Source of the DNA: Glacieibacterium sp038211965
Lineage (GTDB): Bacteria > Pseudomonadota > Alphaproteobacteria > Sphingomonadales > Sphingomonadaceae
Assembly (NCBI GenBank): GCA_038211965.1
Contig: JBBQVB010000146.1
Coordinates: 1-5,859 of the forward strand
Direction of reading: 5' to 3'
Length of the DNA stretch: 5,859 bases
Shown: one piece after another, positions 1-5,378 of the stretch
Position numbering within the stretch: position 1 is the stretch's first letter
How the letters are laid out: each line of letters opens with the position of its first letter
Program-made: the position numbers and the translations under genes
Notes under the pieces: model-generated
The model's input: only the letters and a program-made list of their open reading frames with translations
Told to the model about the DNA's origin: nothing
Databases searched by the model: none

Positions 1-175
1 GCAGGCACGCCTCGGCGCGTCCAAGCAGCCCGCCGGCGATTGCCGCGAGCACCTCGGCCTTGCGTCGCACCACCCAGCGCCGCGTATCGGGCGGCGGCAA
101 GGCGTCGCGCGTCAGCGGGCGACCGAGCGGCCCCGGCACCATCTCGGGGCGCGTCTTGCCAATCTCCGCTGCCAT
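1..175 (-). CDS. sciP: SciP-like CtrA inhibitor (DUF1153), 3' end outside window
   Basis: The first 58 residues are visible, from ATG at 175; the rest lies beyond the left edge. The protein opens with the family hallmark GPLGRPLTRDALPPP (residues 15-29), then RRWVVRRKAEVLAAIAGGLL (32-51), which begins the helix-turn-helix, and EAC (55-57). Known family role: in Caulobacter, SciP is a small (about 90 aa) DNA-binding protein that blocks transcription activation by the cell-cycle regulator CtrA. Start choice: the minus strand carries GAGAGG (183-188) seven bases before the ATG, and the product then begins where relatives begin. It is divergent from mnmA, and its upstream region contains a CtrA half-site (248-255). 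Family assignment is firm. Alphaproteobacteria can carry more than one DUF1153 paralogue, so orthology to Caulobacter SciP is inferred. Confidence 0.85.
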   Translation of the reverse strand, partial: MAAEIGKTRPEMVPGPLGRPLTRDALPPPDTRRWVVRRKAEVLAAIAGGLLGRAEACL

Positions 176-182
176 TGCTGAG

Positions 183-188
183 CCTCTC
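183..188 (-). promoter_or_regulatory. Ribosome binding site of the sciP-like gene
   Basis: The minus strand reads GAGAGG followed by seven bases and then the ATG at 175. This supports that start over any upstream codon. Confidence 0.6.
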
Positions 189-247
189 GTACGCCAAATA
201 CTCTCGACCCCAGAACGGCTGCAGCGACCGGCGCTTGCGCGTTCGTC

Positions 248-255
248 ATGGTTAA
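248..255 (-). promoter_or_regulatory. Candidate CtrA half-site TTAACCAT
   Basis: The minus strand reads exactly TTAACCAT, the 8-mer CtrA half-site described for alphaproteobacteria. It lies 72 bases upstream of the sciP-like start and just before the putative -35 of mnmA. No second TTAA is found seven bases upstream, so it is a half-site and not the full TTAA-N7-TTAA form. Known context: Caulobacter sciP is itself activated by CtrA. That the site works here is inference. Confidence 0.45.
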
Positions 256-258
256 GGC

Positions 259-286
259 TTGACGCGCAGAGCCGCAGGCCTACGTC
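259..286 (+). promoter_or_regulatory. Possible sigma-70 promoter of mnmA
   Basis: TTGACG (259-264, five of six matches to TTGACA) is followed after 16 bases by TACGTC (281-286), a weak -10. The predicted transcription start, about seven bases on, falls at or next to the GTG at 293. The -35 is good and the -10 is poor, so this is tentative. Confidence 0.35.
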
Positions 287-292
287 GCCCGC

Positions 293-1387
293 GTGCTTGA
301 AGCTGCCCCAGTGCTGCCCCCCCGGGGCAGTCGCGTCGTCGTCGCAATGTCCGGCGGCGTCGACTCGTCGGTGGTCGCCGCGCTGTGCGCCGAGGCGGGT
401 TGCGAAACGATCGGCGTCACTCTCCAGCTCTACGACAGCGGCGAGGCCGCGCCGCGCGCCGGGGCATGCTGCGCCGGCGCGGACATCCGCGATGCGCGCG
501 GCGTCGCGGCGCGGCTCGGCATCGCGCATTATGTCCTCGACTACGCCAGCGCCTTCAAGGCGGCGGTGATCGACGATTTCGCCGACAGCTACGCGCGCGG
601 CCATACGCCGGTGCCGTGCGTGACGTGCAACCGGACGGTCAAGTTCCGCGACCTCCTGGCAGTGGCGAAGGACCTCGGCGCGGACGCGCTGGCGACGGGA
701 CATTACGTCCGGCGGCAGGACGGCGCGTACGGTCCCGAACTGCATCGCGGCGTCGACCCGGCGAAAGACCAAAGCTACTTCCTGTATGCGACGTCGCGCG
801 AACAGCTCGACTATCTGCGTTTCCCGCTTGGCGGCTTGAGCAAGGCGGCGGTGCGCAGGCAGGCCGTGCGGCTCGGTCTCGCGGTTGCGGCCAAGCCCGA
901 TAGCCAGGATATCTGCTTCGTACCGAACGGCGACTATGCGAGCGTCGTGAGGGTGTTACGTCCCGATGCTGCATTGCCGGGTGAGATCGTCGACCTTGGC
1001 GGGCAGGTGATCGGGACGCACGACGGGCTGATCAATTTCACCGTTGGGCAGCGGCGCGGTATCGGTATCGGCGGGACTGCCGAGCCGTTGTACGCGGTCA
1101 GGCTCGACCCCGAGGCGAGGCGGCTGACGGTCGGCCCGCGCGCCGCGCTGGCGGTGGGCGCCGCGCGGCTCGACGATCTCAACTGGCTCGGCGACGGGGC
1201 GGCGGCGGGCGACGTGACGGTCAAGGTGCGCTCGATGGCGGTGCCCGTCGCAGCGCGCCTCGACGGCCTGCGGCTGGCCTTCGCGGTGCCCGAATACGGC
1301 GTCGCGCCGGGGCAGGCAGCGGTGTTCTACGACGGGTCGCGCGTGCTCGGCGGCGCGACGATCGCCGCGACCGAGGGGCTCGCCTGA
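293..1387 (+). CDS. mnmA: tRNA-specific 2-thiouridylase MnmA
   Basis: MnmA makes 2-thiouridine at wobble position 34 of tRNAs for Lys, Glu and Gln in the cytoplasm, adenylating U34 and then transferring persulfide sulfur. The product is 364 aa, normal for the family. The ATP pyrophosphatase loop SGGVDSS is at residues 20-26. The two catalytic cysteines are visible: Cys112 in PCVTCN and Cys208 in DSQDICFVP. The family motif DQSYFL spans 159-164, FTVGQRRGIGIGG marks the central domain, and the C-terminal third fits the usual beta-barrel. The GTG start at 293 has no convincing Shine-Dalgarno. GTG at 311, with GAAG eight bases before it, is an alternative that removes six residues. The ATG at 347 lies at the edge of the P-loop and is too late. 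The gene is divergent from the sciP-like gene and converges on the DUF1801 gene. Confidence 0.97.
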   Translation: MLEAAPVLPPRGSRVVVAMSGGVDSSVVAALCAEAGCETIGVTLQLYDSGEAAPRAGACCAGADIRDARGVAARLGIAHYVLDYASAFKAAVIDDFADSYARGHTPVPCVTCNRTVKFRDLLAVAKDLGADALATGHYVRRQDGAYGPELHRGVDPAKDQSYFLYATSREQLDYLRFPLGGLSKAAVRRQAVRLGLAVAAKPDSQDICFVPNGDYASVVRVLRPDAALPGEIVDLGGQVIGTHDGLINFTVGQRRGIGIGGTAEPLYAVRLDPEARRLTVGPRAALAVGAARLDDLNWLGDGAAAGDVTVKVRSMAVPVAARLDGLRLAFAVPEYGVAPGQAAVFYDGSRVLGGATIAATEGLA

Positions 1388-1421
1388 AACGCCACGATCG
1401 GATGCTTCAGGCTGGCGTGGC
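1382..1421. repeat. Interleaved inverted repeats at a convergent gene junction
   Basis: Two interlocking inverted repeats lie between and across the ends of mnmA and the DUF1801 gene. GCCTGAA (1382-1388) pairs with TTCAGGC (1406-1412), and GCCACG (1391-1396) pairs with CGTGGC (1416-1421). The first pair includes both stop codons, since each gene ends in Ala-TGA. The two stems are mutually exclusive or pseudoknotted, and no T-tract follows on either strand. They may help end transcription in both directions, but this is weak. Confidence 0.3.
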
Positions 1422-1814
1422 TGCGACGACGGCGGCGATCATCTCGCCGAGCACGTCTGCATCGACGTCGGCGAGGCGCTTGACATACAGGCAGCCCTTG
1501 CCCGTCGCGTGCCGGCCGAGCCGCGCCAGCACGTCGTCGCGCGCGAATTGGCTGCCGAGGCCGTAGAGTACGAGCTTGCCCTTGCGCGGCGCGAACCCGA
1601 CTTGGAGGATATCGCCCTCGCGCCCGGCGTCGGTGCGGTAGTGGCGGCTGCCGAAGCCGACGATGCCCGGACCCCACATTACCGGCGGCGCGCCCGTCGC
1701 GCGGTGCATCAGCGCGCTGAGCGCCGCCGCATCGGCGCGCTGGACGGGGTCGGCGACGCGGGCGAGGAAGGCTTCGACATCGCCGTCGGTTGCTCGGGTC
1801 TGATTTTCGGCCAT
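1407..1814 (-). CDS. DUF1801 domain protein
   Basis: The 135-residue product is a DUF1801 (YdhG-like) single-domain protein of unknown biochemical function. The recognisable core is MWGPGIVGFGSRHYR (residues 46-60), followed by the family pattern of a GREGD turn, a GFAPRK strand and a C-terminal GKGCLYVKRLADVD segment. No signal peptide or membrane segment is visible, so it is probably cytoplasmic. The open frame runs further upstream, but the ATG at 1814 is chosen: GGAGGG on the minus strand (1821-1826) sits six bases before it, and the product then starts MAENQ, as relatives do. It is the last gene of the leftward group, 28 bases behind the small ORF and with 19 bases between its stop and that of mnmA. 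No role in repair can be claimed from its position behind uvrB. Confidence 0.88.
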   Translation of the reverse strand: MAENQTRATDGDVEAFLARVADPVQRADAAALSALMHRATGAPPVMWGPGIVGFGSRHYRTDAGREGDILQVGFAPRKGKLVLYGLGSQFARDDVLARLGRHATGKGCLYVKRLADVDADVLGEMIAAVVAATPA

Positions 1815-1820
1815 TGCCGC

Positions 1821-1826
1821 CCCTCC
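1821..1826 (-). promoter_or_regulatory. Ribosome binding site deciding the DUF1801 start
   Basis: The minus strand reads GGAGGG, six bases before the ATG at 1814. This near-perfect Shine-Dalgarno rejects the longer frame, which would begin at 1895. Confidence 0.7.
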
Positions 1827-1842
1827 ACTTCGAGAGGCCAGT

Positions 1843-2070
1843 CTAGTTCGCCGCTGCGGTCGCGACAATCGCATCGAATGCCGGGCGCGCCGCATCGAAA
1901 TCGTGCAGCGCCGTGCTGCCGAGGGTTATCAGGTAGAGCTTGCCGCCGTGAATCGCCATCACCGCGCGCCCCCGCCGCCGGGCGCTGTCGACGCCGACAA
2001 AGGCAGATTCGAAGCGCAGTCCGGGCTCGCCGACGAAGCGCACTGGTGCCCCCTCGCCGCCCGCGAACAC
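1843..2070 (-). CDS. Small hypothetical protein, probably a C-terminal fragment
   Basis: I do not recognise the family. The frame encodes 75 residues from GTG at 2070, with CAGGG seven bases before it as a weak ribosome site. Codon third positions are strongly G or C, as in the real genes nearby, so it behaves like coding DNA. The sequence ends with a strand-like GKLYLITLGS (residues 43-52) and then DFDAARPAFDAIVA (57-70). This resembles the closing beta-strand and helix of larger secreted or lipoprotein-type proteins, but no signal peptide or N-terminal domain is present. The frame is open upstream only to a TGA at 2149-2151, inside the end of uvrB, with no other start codon. It lies 37 bases behind uvrB and 28 before the DUF1801 gene. 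It could be a real small protein or the remnant of a gene that lost its 5' half. Confidence 0.5.
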   Translation of the reverse strand: MFAGGEGAPVRFVGEPGLRFESAFVGVDSARRRGRAVMAIHGGKLYLITLGSTALHDFDAARPAFDAIVATAAAN

Positions 2071-2107
2071 CGCCGCACCCTGCTTGACCTCGTGAACCGG
2101 ACTGCCC

Positions 2108-4315
2108 CTACCGCCGCGCGCCCCCGAATCGCTTGCTGCTCTTCTGCTTCATCTTGGCAAAGCGGGTCGTGCGCGTTCCCGGCGCGCCCCCCATCGAGCG
2201 GCCCTGCACCGGCGCCTTGCGCTGGTCGGGGGGCAGGCCGAGGTCGTCGGCCTCCAAGCGCCGGATCTGGTCGCGCACCGCTGCGGCGATCTCGAAGTCT
2301 AGGTTGGCGGCGGCGGTCTGCATCTGCTTCTCGAGGTCGCTGATATACGCCTTGAGGTTGTGGCCGACGAGGTTGGGCGTTTCGTCGTCGCCGGTGTCGA
2401 CGGTCAGGCTGTCGCGCTGCGACACGTCGGCCAACACGTCCGAAATGTTGCGCTTGATCGTCGTCGGAGTGATGTCGTGCGCGAGGTTGTACGCCTCCTG
2501 CCGAGCGCGCCGCCGCCCGGTTTCGGCCATCGCGCGCTCCATGCTGCCGGTGACGTGGTCGGCGTAGAGGATGACGCGGCCCTCGACGTTGCGCGCCGCG
2601 CGGCCGATCGTCTGGATCAGCGACGTCTCCGAGCGCAGGAAACCTTCCTTGTCGGCGTCGAGGATTGCCACCAGCCCGCACTCGGGAATATCGAGCCCCT
2701 CGCGCAGCAGGTTGATACCGACCAGCACGTCGTAGACGCCGAGCCGCAGGTCGCGGATCAGCTCAATCCTTTCAAGCGTTTCGACGTCCGAGTGCATGTA
2801 GCGCACCCGCAGCCCCGCCTCGTGCATGAACTCGGTCAGGTCTTCGGCCATGCGCTTGGTCAGCGTCGTGACGAGGGTGCGGTAGCCGTTGGCGGCGACT
2901 TTCCGCGCCTCGGCGATGCAGTCCTCGACCTGATCCTCGACGGGCTTGATCTCGACCGGCGGATCGACGAGCCCGGTCGGGCGGATGACCTGCTCGACGA
3001 ACACCCCGCCGGTCGCCTCCATCTCCCACTTGCCCGGCGTCGCGCTGACGAACACCGTCTGCGGCCGCATCGCCTCCCATTCCTCGAAGCGCAGCGGCCG
3101 GTTGTCGATGCAGCTCGGCAGGCGGAAACCGTATTCGGCGAGGGTCAGCTTGCGCCGGTGGTCGCCGCGCGACATGCCGCCGATCTGCGGCACGGTGACG
3201 TGGCTCTCGTCAACGAACAGCAGCGCGTTTTCGGGAAGGTATTCGAACAGCGTCGGCGGCGGCTCGCCGGGCAGGCGGCCGGTCAGGAAGCGGCTGTAGT
3301 TCTCGATCCCCGCGCAGCTACCCGTCGCGGCGATCATCTCAAGGTCGAAGTTGGTGCGCTGCTCGAGGCGCTGGGCCTCGAGCAATTTGCCTTCCGCATT
3401 CATCTCCTTGAGCCGCTCGGTCAGCTCGTGCTTGATCGCGAGGCTCGCCTGCTTGAGCGTCGGCCCGGGCGTCACATAGTGCGAATTGGCGTAAATTTTG
3501 ATCGAGTCGAGCGCGGCGATCTTTTGCCCGGTCAGCGGATCGAACTCGGTGATCGCCTCGATCTCGTCGCCGAAGAAGCCGATGCGCCACGCGCTGTCCT
3601 CATAGTGCGACGGGAAGAGATCGAGGCTGTCGACGCGCACCCGGAAATTGCCGCGCGCGAACCCGGCTTCGTTGCGCTTGTATTGCAGCGCGACGAGTTT
3701 GCGGACGATCTCCTGCCGGTCGGCGCCCTGGCCCTTCTTGAGGCTGAAGGTCATCGCACTATAGGTCTCGACCGAGCCAATCCCGTAAAGGCACGACACC
3801 GACGCGACGATGATGACGTCGTCGCGCTCGAGCAGCGCACGCGTCGCCGAATGCCGCATCCGGTCGATCGCCTCGTTCACCGAGGATTCTTTTTCGATGT
3901 AGGTATCCGAGCGCGGCACATACGCCTCGGGCTGGTAATAGTCGTAATAGCTGACGAAATACTCGACGGCGTTGTCGGGGAAGAATGATTTGAACTCGCC
4001 GTAGAGCTGCGCCGCGAGGATCTTGTTGGGCGCGAGGACGAGGGCGGGGCGCTGCACCGCCTCGATGACCTTGGCGGCGGTGAAGGTCTTGCCCGAGCCC
4101 GTCACGCCGAGCAGCACCTGATCGCGCTCGCCGGCTTCCGCCTGCGCCACCAGCTCGGCGATGGCGGTGGGCTGGTCGCCGGCGGCGGTATAGTCGGTGA
4201 CGAGGCGGAACGCGCGCCCGCCTTCGGATTTCTCGGGCCGTGCCGGTCGGTGCGGGACGAACGCCCCCGTGTTCTCGGGTTCGGCGAGCGAGGTGCGGAT
4301 CTGGATGGCGACCAT
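2108..4315 (-). CDS. uvrB: Excinuclease ABC subunit B (UvrB)
   Basis: UvrB is the DNA damage-verifying helicase-like subunit of bacterial nucleotide excision repair. It receives DNA from UvrA and positions UvrC for the two incisions. From ATG at 4315 the protein has 735 residues, longer than the roughly 670 of E. coli because of an extra N-terminal stretch (about 1-33) and a basic C-terminal tail. Walker A is GVTGSGKT (70-77). The damage-probing beta-hairpin is around 122-142 (SYYDYYQPEAYVPRSDTYIE). The Walker B region includes DESH (369-372). The helicase motif QTIGRAARN is present, and the UVR coiled coil that contacts UvrC lies near 654-688. The frame is open to a TTG at 4366, but the ATG gives the usual sphingomonad N-terminus; neither start has a good Shine-Dalgarno. 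It leads the leftward gene group. Confidence 0.97.
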   Translation of the reverse strand: MVAIQIRTSLAEPENTGAFVPHRPARPEKSEGGRAFRLVTDYTAAGDQPTAIAELVAQAEAGERDQVLLGVTGSGKTFTAAKVIEAVQRPALVLAPNKILAAQLYGEFKSFFPDNAVEYFVSYYDYYQPEAYVPRSDTYIEKESSVNEAIDRMRHSATRALLERDDVIIVASVSCLYGIGSVETYSAMTFSLKKGQGADRQEIVRKLVALQYKRNEAGFARGNFRVRVDSLDLFPSHYEDSAWRIGFFGDEIEAITEFDPLTGQKIAALDSIKIYANSHYVTPGPTLKQASLAIKHELTERLKEMNAEGKLLEAQRLEQRTNFDLEMIAATGSCAGIENYSRFLTGRLPGEPPPTLFEYLPENALLFVDESHVTVPQIGGMSRGDHRRKLTLAEYGFRLPSCIDNRPLRFEEWEAMRPQTVFVSATPGKWEMEATGGVFVEQVIRPTGLVDPPVEIKPVEDQVEDCIAEARKVAANGYRTLVTTLTKRMAEDLTEFMHEAGLRVRYMHSDVETLERIELIRDLRLGVYDVLVGINLLREGLDIPECGLVAILDADKEGFLRSETSLIQTIGRAARNVEGRVILYADHVTGSMERAMAETGRRRARQEAYNLAHDITPTTIKRNISDVLADVSQRDSLTVDTGDDETPNLVGHNLKAYISDLEKQMQTAAANLDFEIAAAVRDQIRRLEADDLGLPPDQRKAPVQGRSMGGAPGTRTTRFAKMKQKSSKRFGGARR

Positions 4316-4377
4316 GCCTGCAATATGGCGCGGGGTCGCGTTTCGTTCCAGTCCTTCAGCGACCAAAGCTGCGTGTC

Positions 4378-4396
4378 GTTCGTCTCAGTAACGAAC
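4378..4396. repeat. Inverted repeat GTTCGT-N7-ACGAAC upstream of uvrB
   Basis: A perfect 6-bp inverted repeat with a seven-base spacer lies 62 bases upstream of the uvrB ATG. It has the size and position of a repressor operator. Its half-sites contain GTTC/GAAC, the core used by alphaproteobacterial LexA, but in inverted and not direct orientation, so it is not a standard SOS box. Confidence 0.35.
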
Positions 4397-4440
4397 TTTT
4401 CACTTTTCCGTTATTAATTGTTTCGCTACAGTATCGTTAA
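4397..4440. promoter_or_regulatory. AT-rich divergent promoter region (uvrB / PEP-CTERM gene)
   Basis: This is the most AT-rich stretch of the window, between two divergent genes, with TTATTAATTG and CGTTAA words and the near-direct repeat CTTTTCA/CTTTTCC. It probably contains promoters for both directions. I tried -35/-10 pairs on both strands and none was good enough to name; on the plus strand TTTTCC, 17 bases, TACAGT is the least bad. Confidence 0.4.
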
Positions 4441-4464
4441 TCAGCGGTCCTGAGGACCGATGAT
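4440..4464. repeat. 25-base near-perfect palindrome in the PEP-CTERM gene leader
   Basis: The core CGGTCCTGAGGACCG (4445-4459) is a perfect 15-base dyad centred on G4452. After a single G/A mismatch, ATCA (4440-4443) and TGAT (4461-4464) continue the symmetry. It ends 30 bases before the ATG at 4495. It could be an operator for a dimeric regulator or, if transcribed, an RNA hairpin in the 5' leader. There is no U-tract, so it is not a normal terminator. Confidence 0.5.
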
Positions 4465-4494
4465 CGAGTCGGGGGACGACACCGTGAAGTTAAC

Positions 4495-5274
4495 ATGAAA
4501 ACATTCGGCGGCACGGCGCTCGCCACAGCATTTTGCGCAGTGGTATCGGCAGCATCGCCCGCCGCTGCTGCGGTGGTGACCTTCAGCAATGTCACCGGGA
4601 CGTTGTTCAACAGCGTCCTCCAGGACGGATCGGCGGCGAGCTACATTAACAATGGCACGGCGAGCTCGCAGGCCCGCTGGGGCGGTGATGCCGGTTCGGG
4701 GCAGAGCGGCTATAATTTCGGCGCGGTCGCCATCGCGCCGTTGACCGTAAACCCGCCGGGCGGGTCGGTCGCGACGGCGATTGCCAGCTTCGACCACGTC
4801 AACGTGCCGATCTTTGCGCCGTCGCTCTCGACCATCCAGCTGCTGTTCAAGACCGACGTGGCGGTCGATGGTGTCTCGATGGGGTCGCGGAGCTTTACCT
4901 ATAATTTCACCCACGACGAAACGACCAACAACCTCGATCCGTGCCCGTACGGCGGGGCCAATGGCCAGGGTGTCAACATCAACGGCTGCGCCGATCGCGT
5001 CTCGGTCAATTTCAATTCGCAGTCGGAGACCTTCGATATTGGTGGTGAGCATTACACGCTGGATATCGTCGGCTTCCTCGTCGGCGGCAATCCGGTGACG
5101 AGCTTCACCACGATCGAGCGACAGATCAACTCGGGCTATATTCTCGGCAAGCTGTCACTCTACACCGACGCCTCGAACGTGCCCGAACCGGCAACCTGGG
5201 CCTTGATGATCGGTGGCTTCGGGATGGTCGGCGGTGCTGCGCGTCGCCGCCGCAACGCGATCGTCGCCGCATGA
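4495..5274 (+). CDS. THxN-family PEP-CTERM protein with PEPxxWA sorting tail
   Basis: The 259-residue secreted protein has an N-terminal Sec signal peptide (about 1-26, cleavage likely after SPAAAA) and a C-terminal sorting signal. The latter is PEPATWA (230-236), a short hydrophobic span (236-249) and RRRR (250-253). Known for PEP-CTERM proteins: an exosortase in the inner membrane recognises this tail, and the mature protein goes to the envelope or exopolysaccharide. The body fits the THxN family: RWG (61-63), SGYNF (71-75), DHVNVPI (100-106), FTHDETTN (138-145) and a GCADRV segment. Cys150 and Cys165 could form a disulfide. The first THxN position reads DHVN here. The ATG at 4495 is the only plausible start; GAAG five bases before it is a weak ribosome site, and a short upstream ORF overlaps it as ATGA. 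The molecular role is unknown. No exosortase gene lies in the window. Confidence 0.9.
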   Translation: MKTFGGTALATAFCAVVSAASPAAAAVVTFSNVTGTLFNSVLQDGSAASYINNGTASSQARWGGDAGSGQSGYNFGAVAIAPLTVNPPGGSVATAIASFDHVNVPIFAPSLSTIQLLFKTDVAVDGVSMGSRSFTYNFTHDETTNNLDPCPYGGANGQGVNINGCADRVSVNFNSQSETFDIGGEHYTLDIVGFLVGGNPVTSFTTIERQINSGYILGKLSLYTDASNVPEPATWALMIGGFGMVGGAARRRRNAIVAA

Positions 5275-5279
5275 GCGCT

Positions 5280-5315
5280 GCCGCCCGCCGGTGTGAAACC
5301 GCACCGGCGGGCGGC
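5280..5315 (+). terminator. Strong GC-rich hairpin after the PEP-CTERM gene
   Basis: A perfect 14-bp stem (5280-5293 with 5302-5315) starts five bases after the stop codon. Pairing can extend by a T-G wobble and a G-C pair to leave a four-base AAAC loop. TTCGC follows and there is no T-tract, so this is a non-canonical intrinsic terminator or an mRNA 3'-end stabiliser. It separates the PEP-CTERM gene from the VOC gene. Confidence 0.6.
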
Positions 5316-5344
5316 TTCGCAGCGTCGTCGGGAGCCGCTATCCT
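5316..5344 (+). promoter_or_regulatory. Possible sigma-70 promoter of the VOC gene
   Basis: TTCGCA (5316-5321), a 17-base spacer and TATCCT (5339-5344) each match four of six consensus bases with ideal spacing. The position, directly after the hairpin and 34 bases before the ATG, is right for an independent transcript. Confidence 0.35.
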
Positions 5345-5378
5345 GTCGCTACGACTCGATAACGACCACGGGGGCAAC

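Noticed and set aside
1959..2681. A minus-strand frame overlapping the end of uvrB and the small ORF
   Set aside because: It is an alternate frame of uvrB, rich in Arg and Gly with no fold-like pattern; uvrB and the small ORF explain the coding signal here.
2360..3988. A 542-codon open frame on the plus strand opposite uvrB
   Set aside because: It is fully antisense to the highly conserved uvrB and its composition (Arg, Asp, Val, Ala rich) is what the complement of a GC-rich gene gives. No domain is recognisable.
4345..4396. A canonical alphaproteobacterial SOS box (GTTC-N7-GTTC) upstream of uvrB
   Set aside because: Each GTTC and GAAC in the region was checked; none has a second copy in direct orientation seven bases away.
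4411..4493. Full CtrA sites (TTAA-N7-TTAA) among the TTAA words at 4414, 4437 and 4490
   Set aside because: The spacing between them is wrong for a full site and none is followed by CC in the TTAACC form.
4441..5052. A 203-codon minus-strand frame opposite the PEP-CTERM gene
   Set aside because: It covers the antisense of a clearly coding gene and its leader; rich in Arg, Asp and Val with no domain, typical of a GC-rich shadow frame.
5271..5378. An upstream ATG extending the VOC protein by 36 residues and overlapping the PEP-CTERM stop as ATGA
   Set aside because: The extension is translated through the strong hairpin and does not resemble VOC N-termini; ATG 5379 gives the normal domain start.
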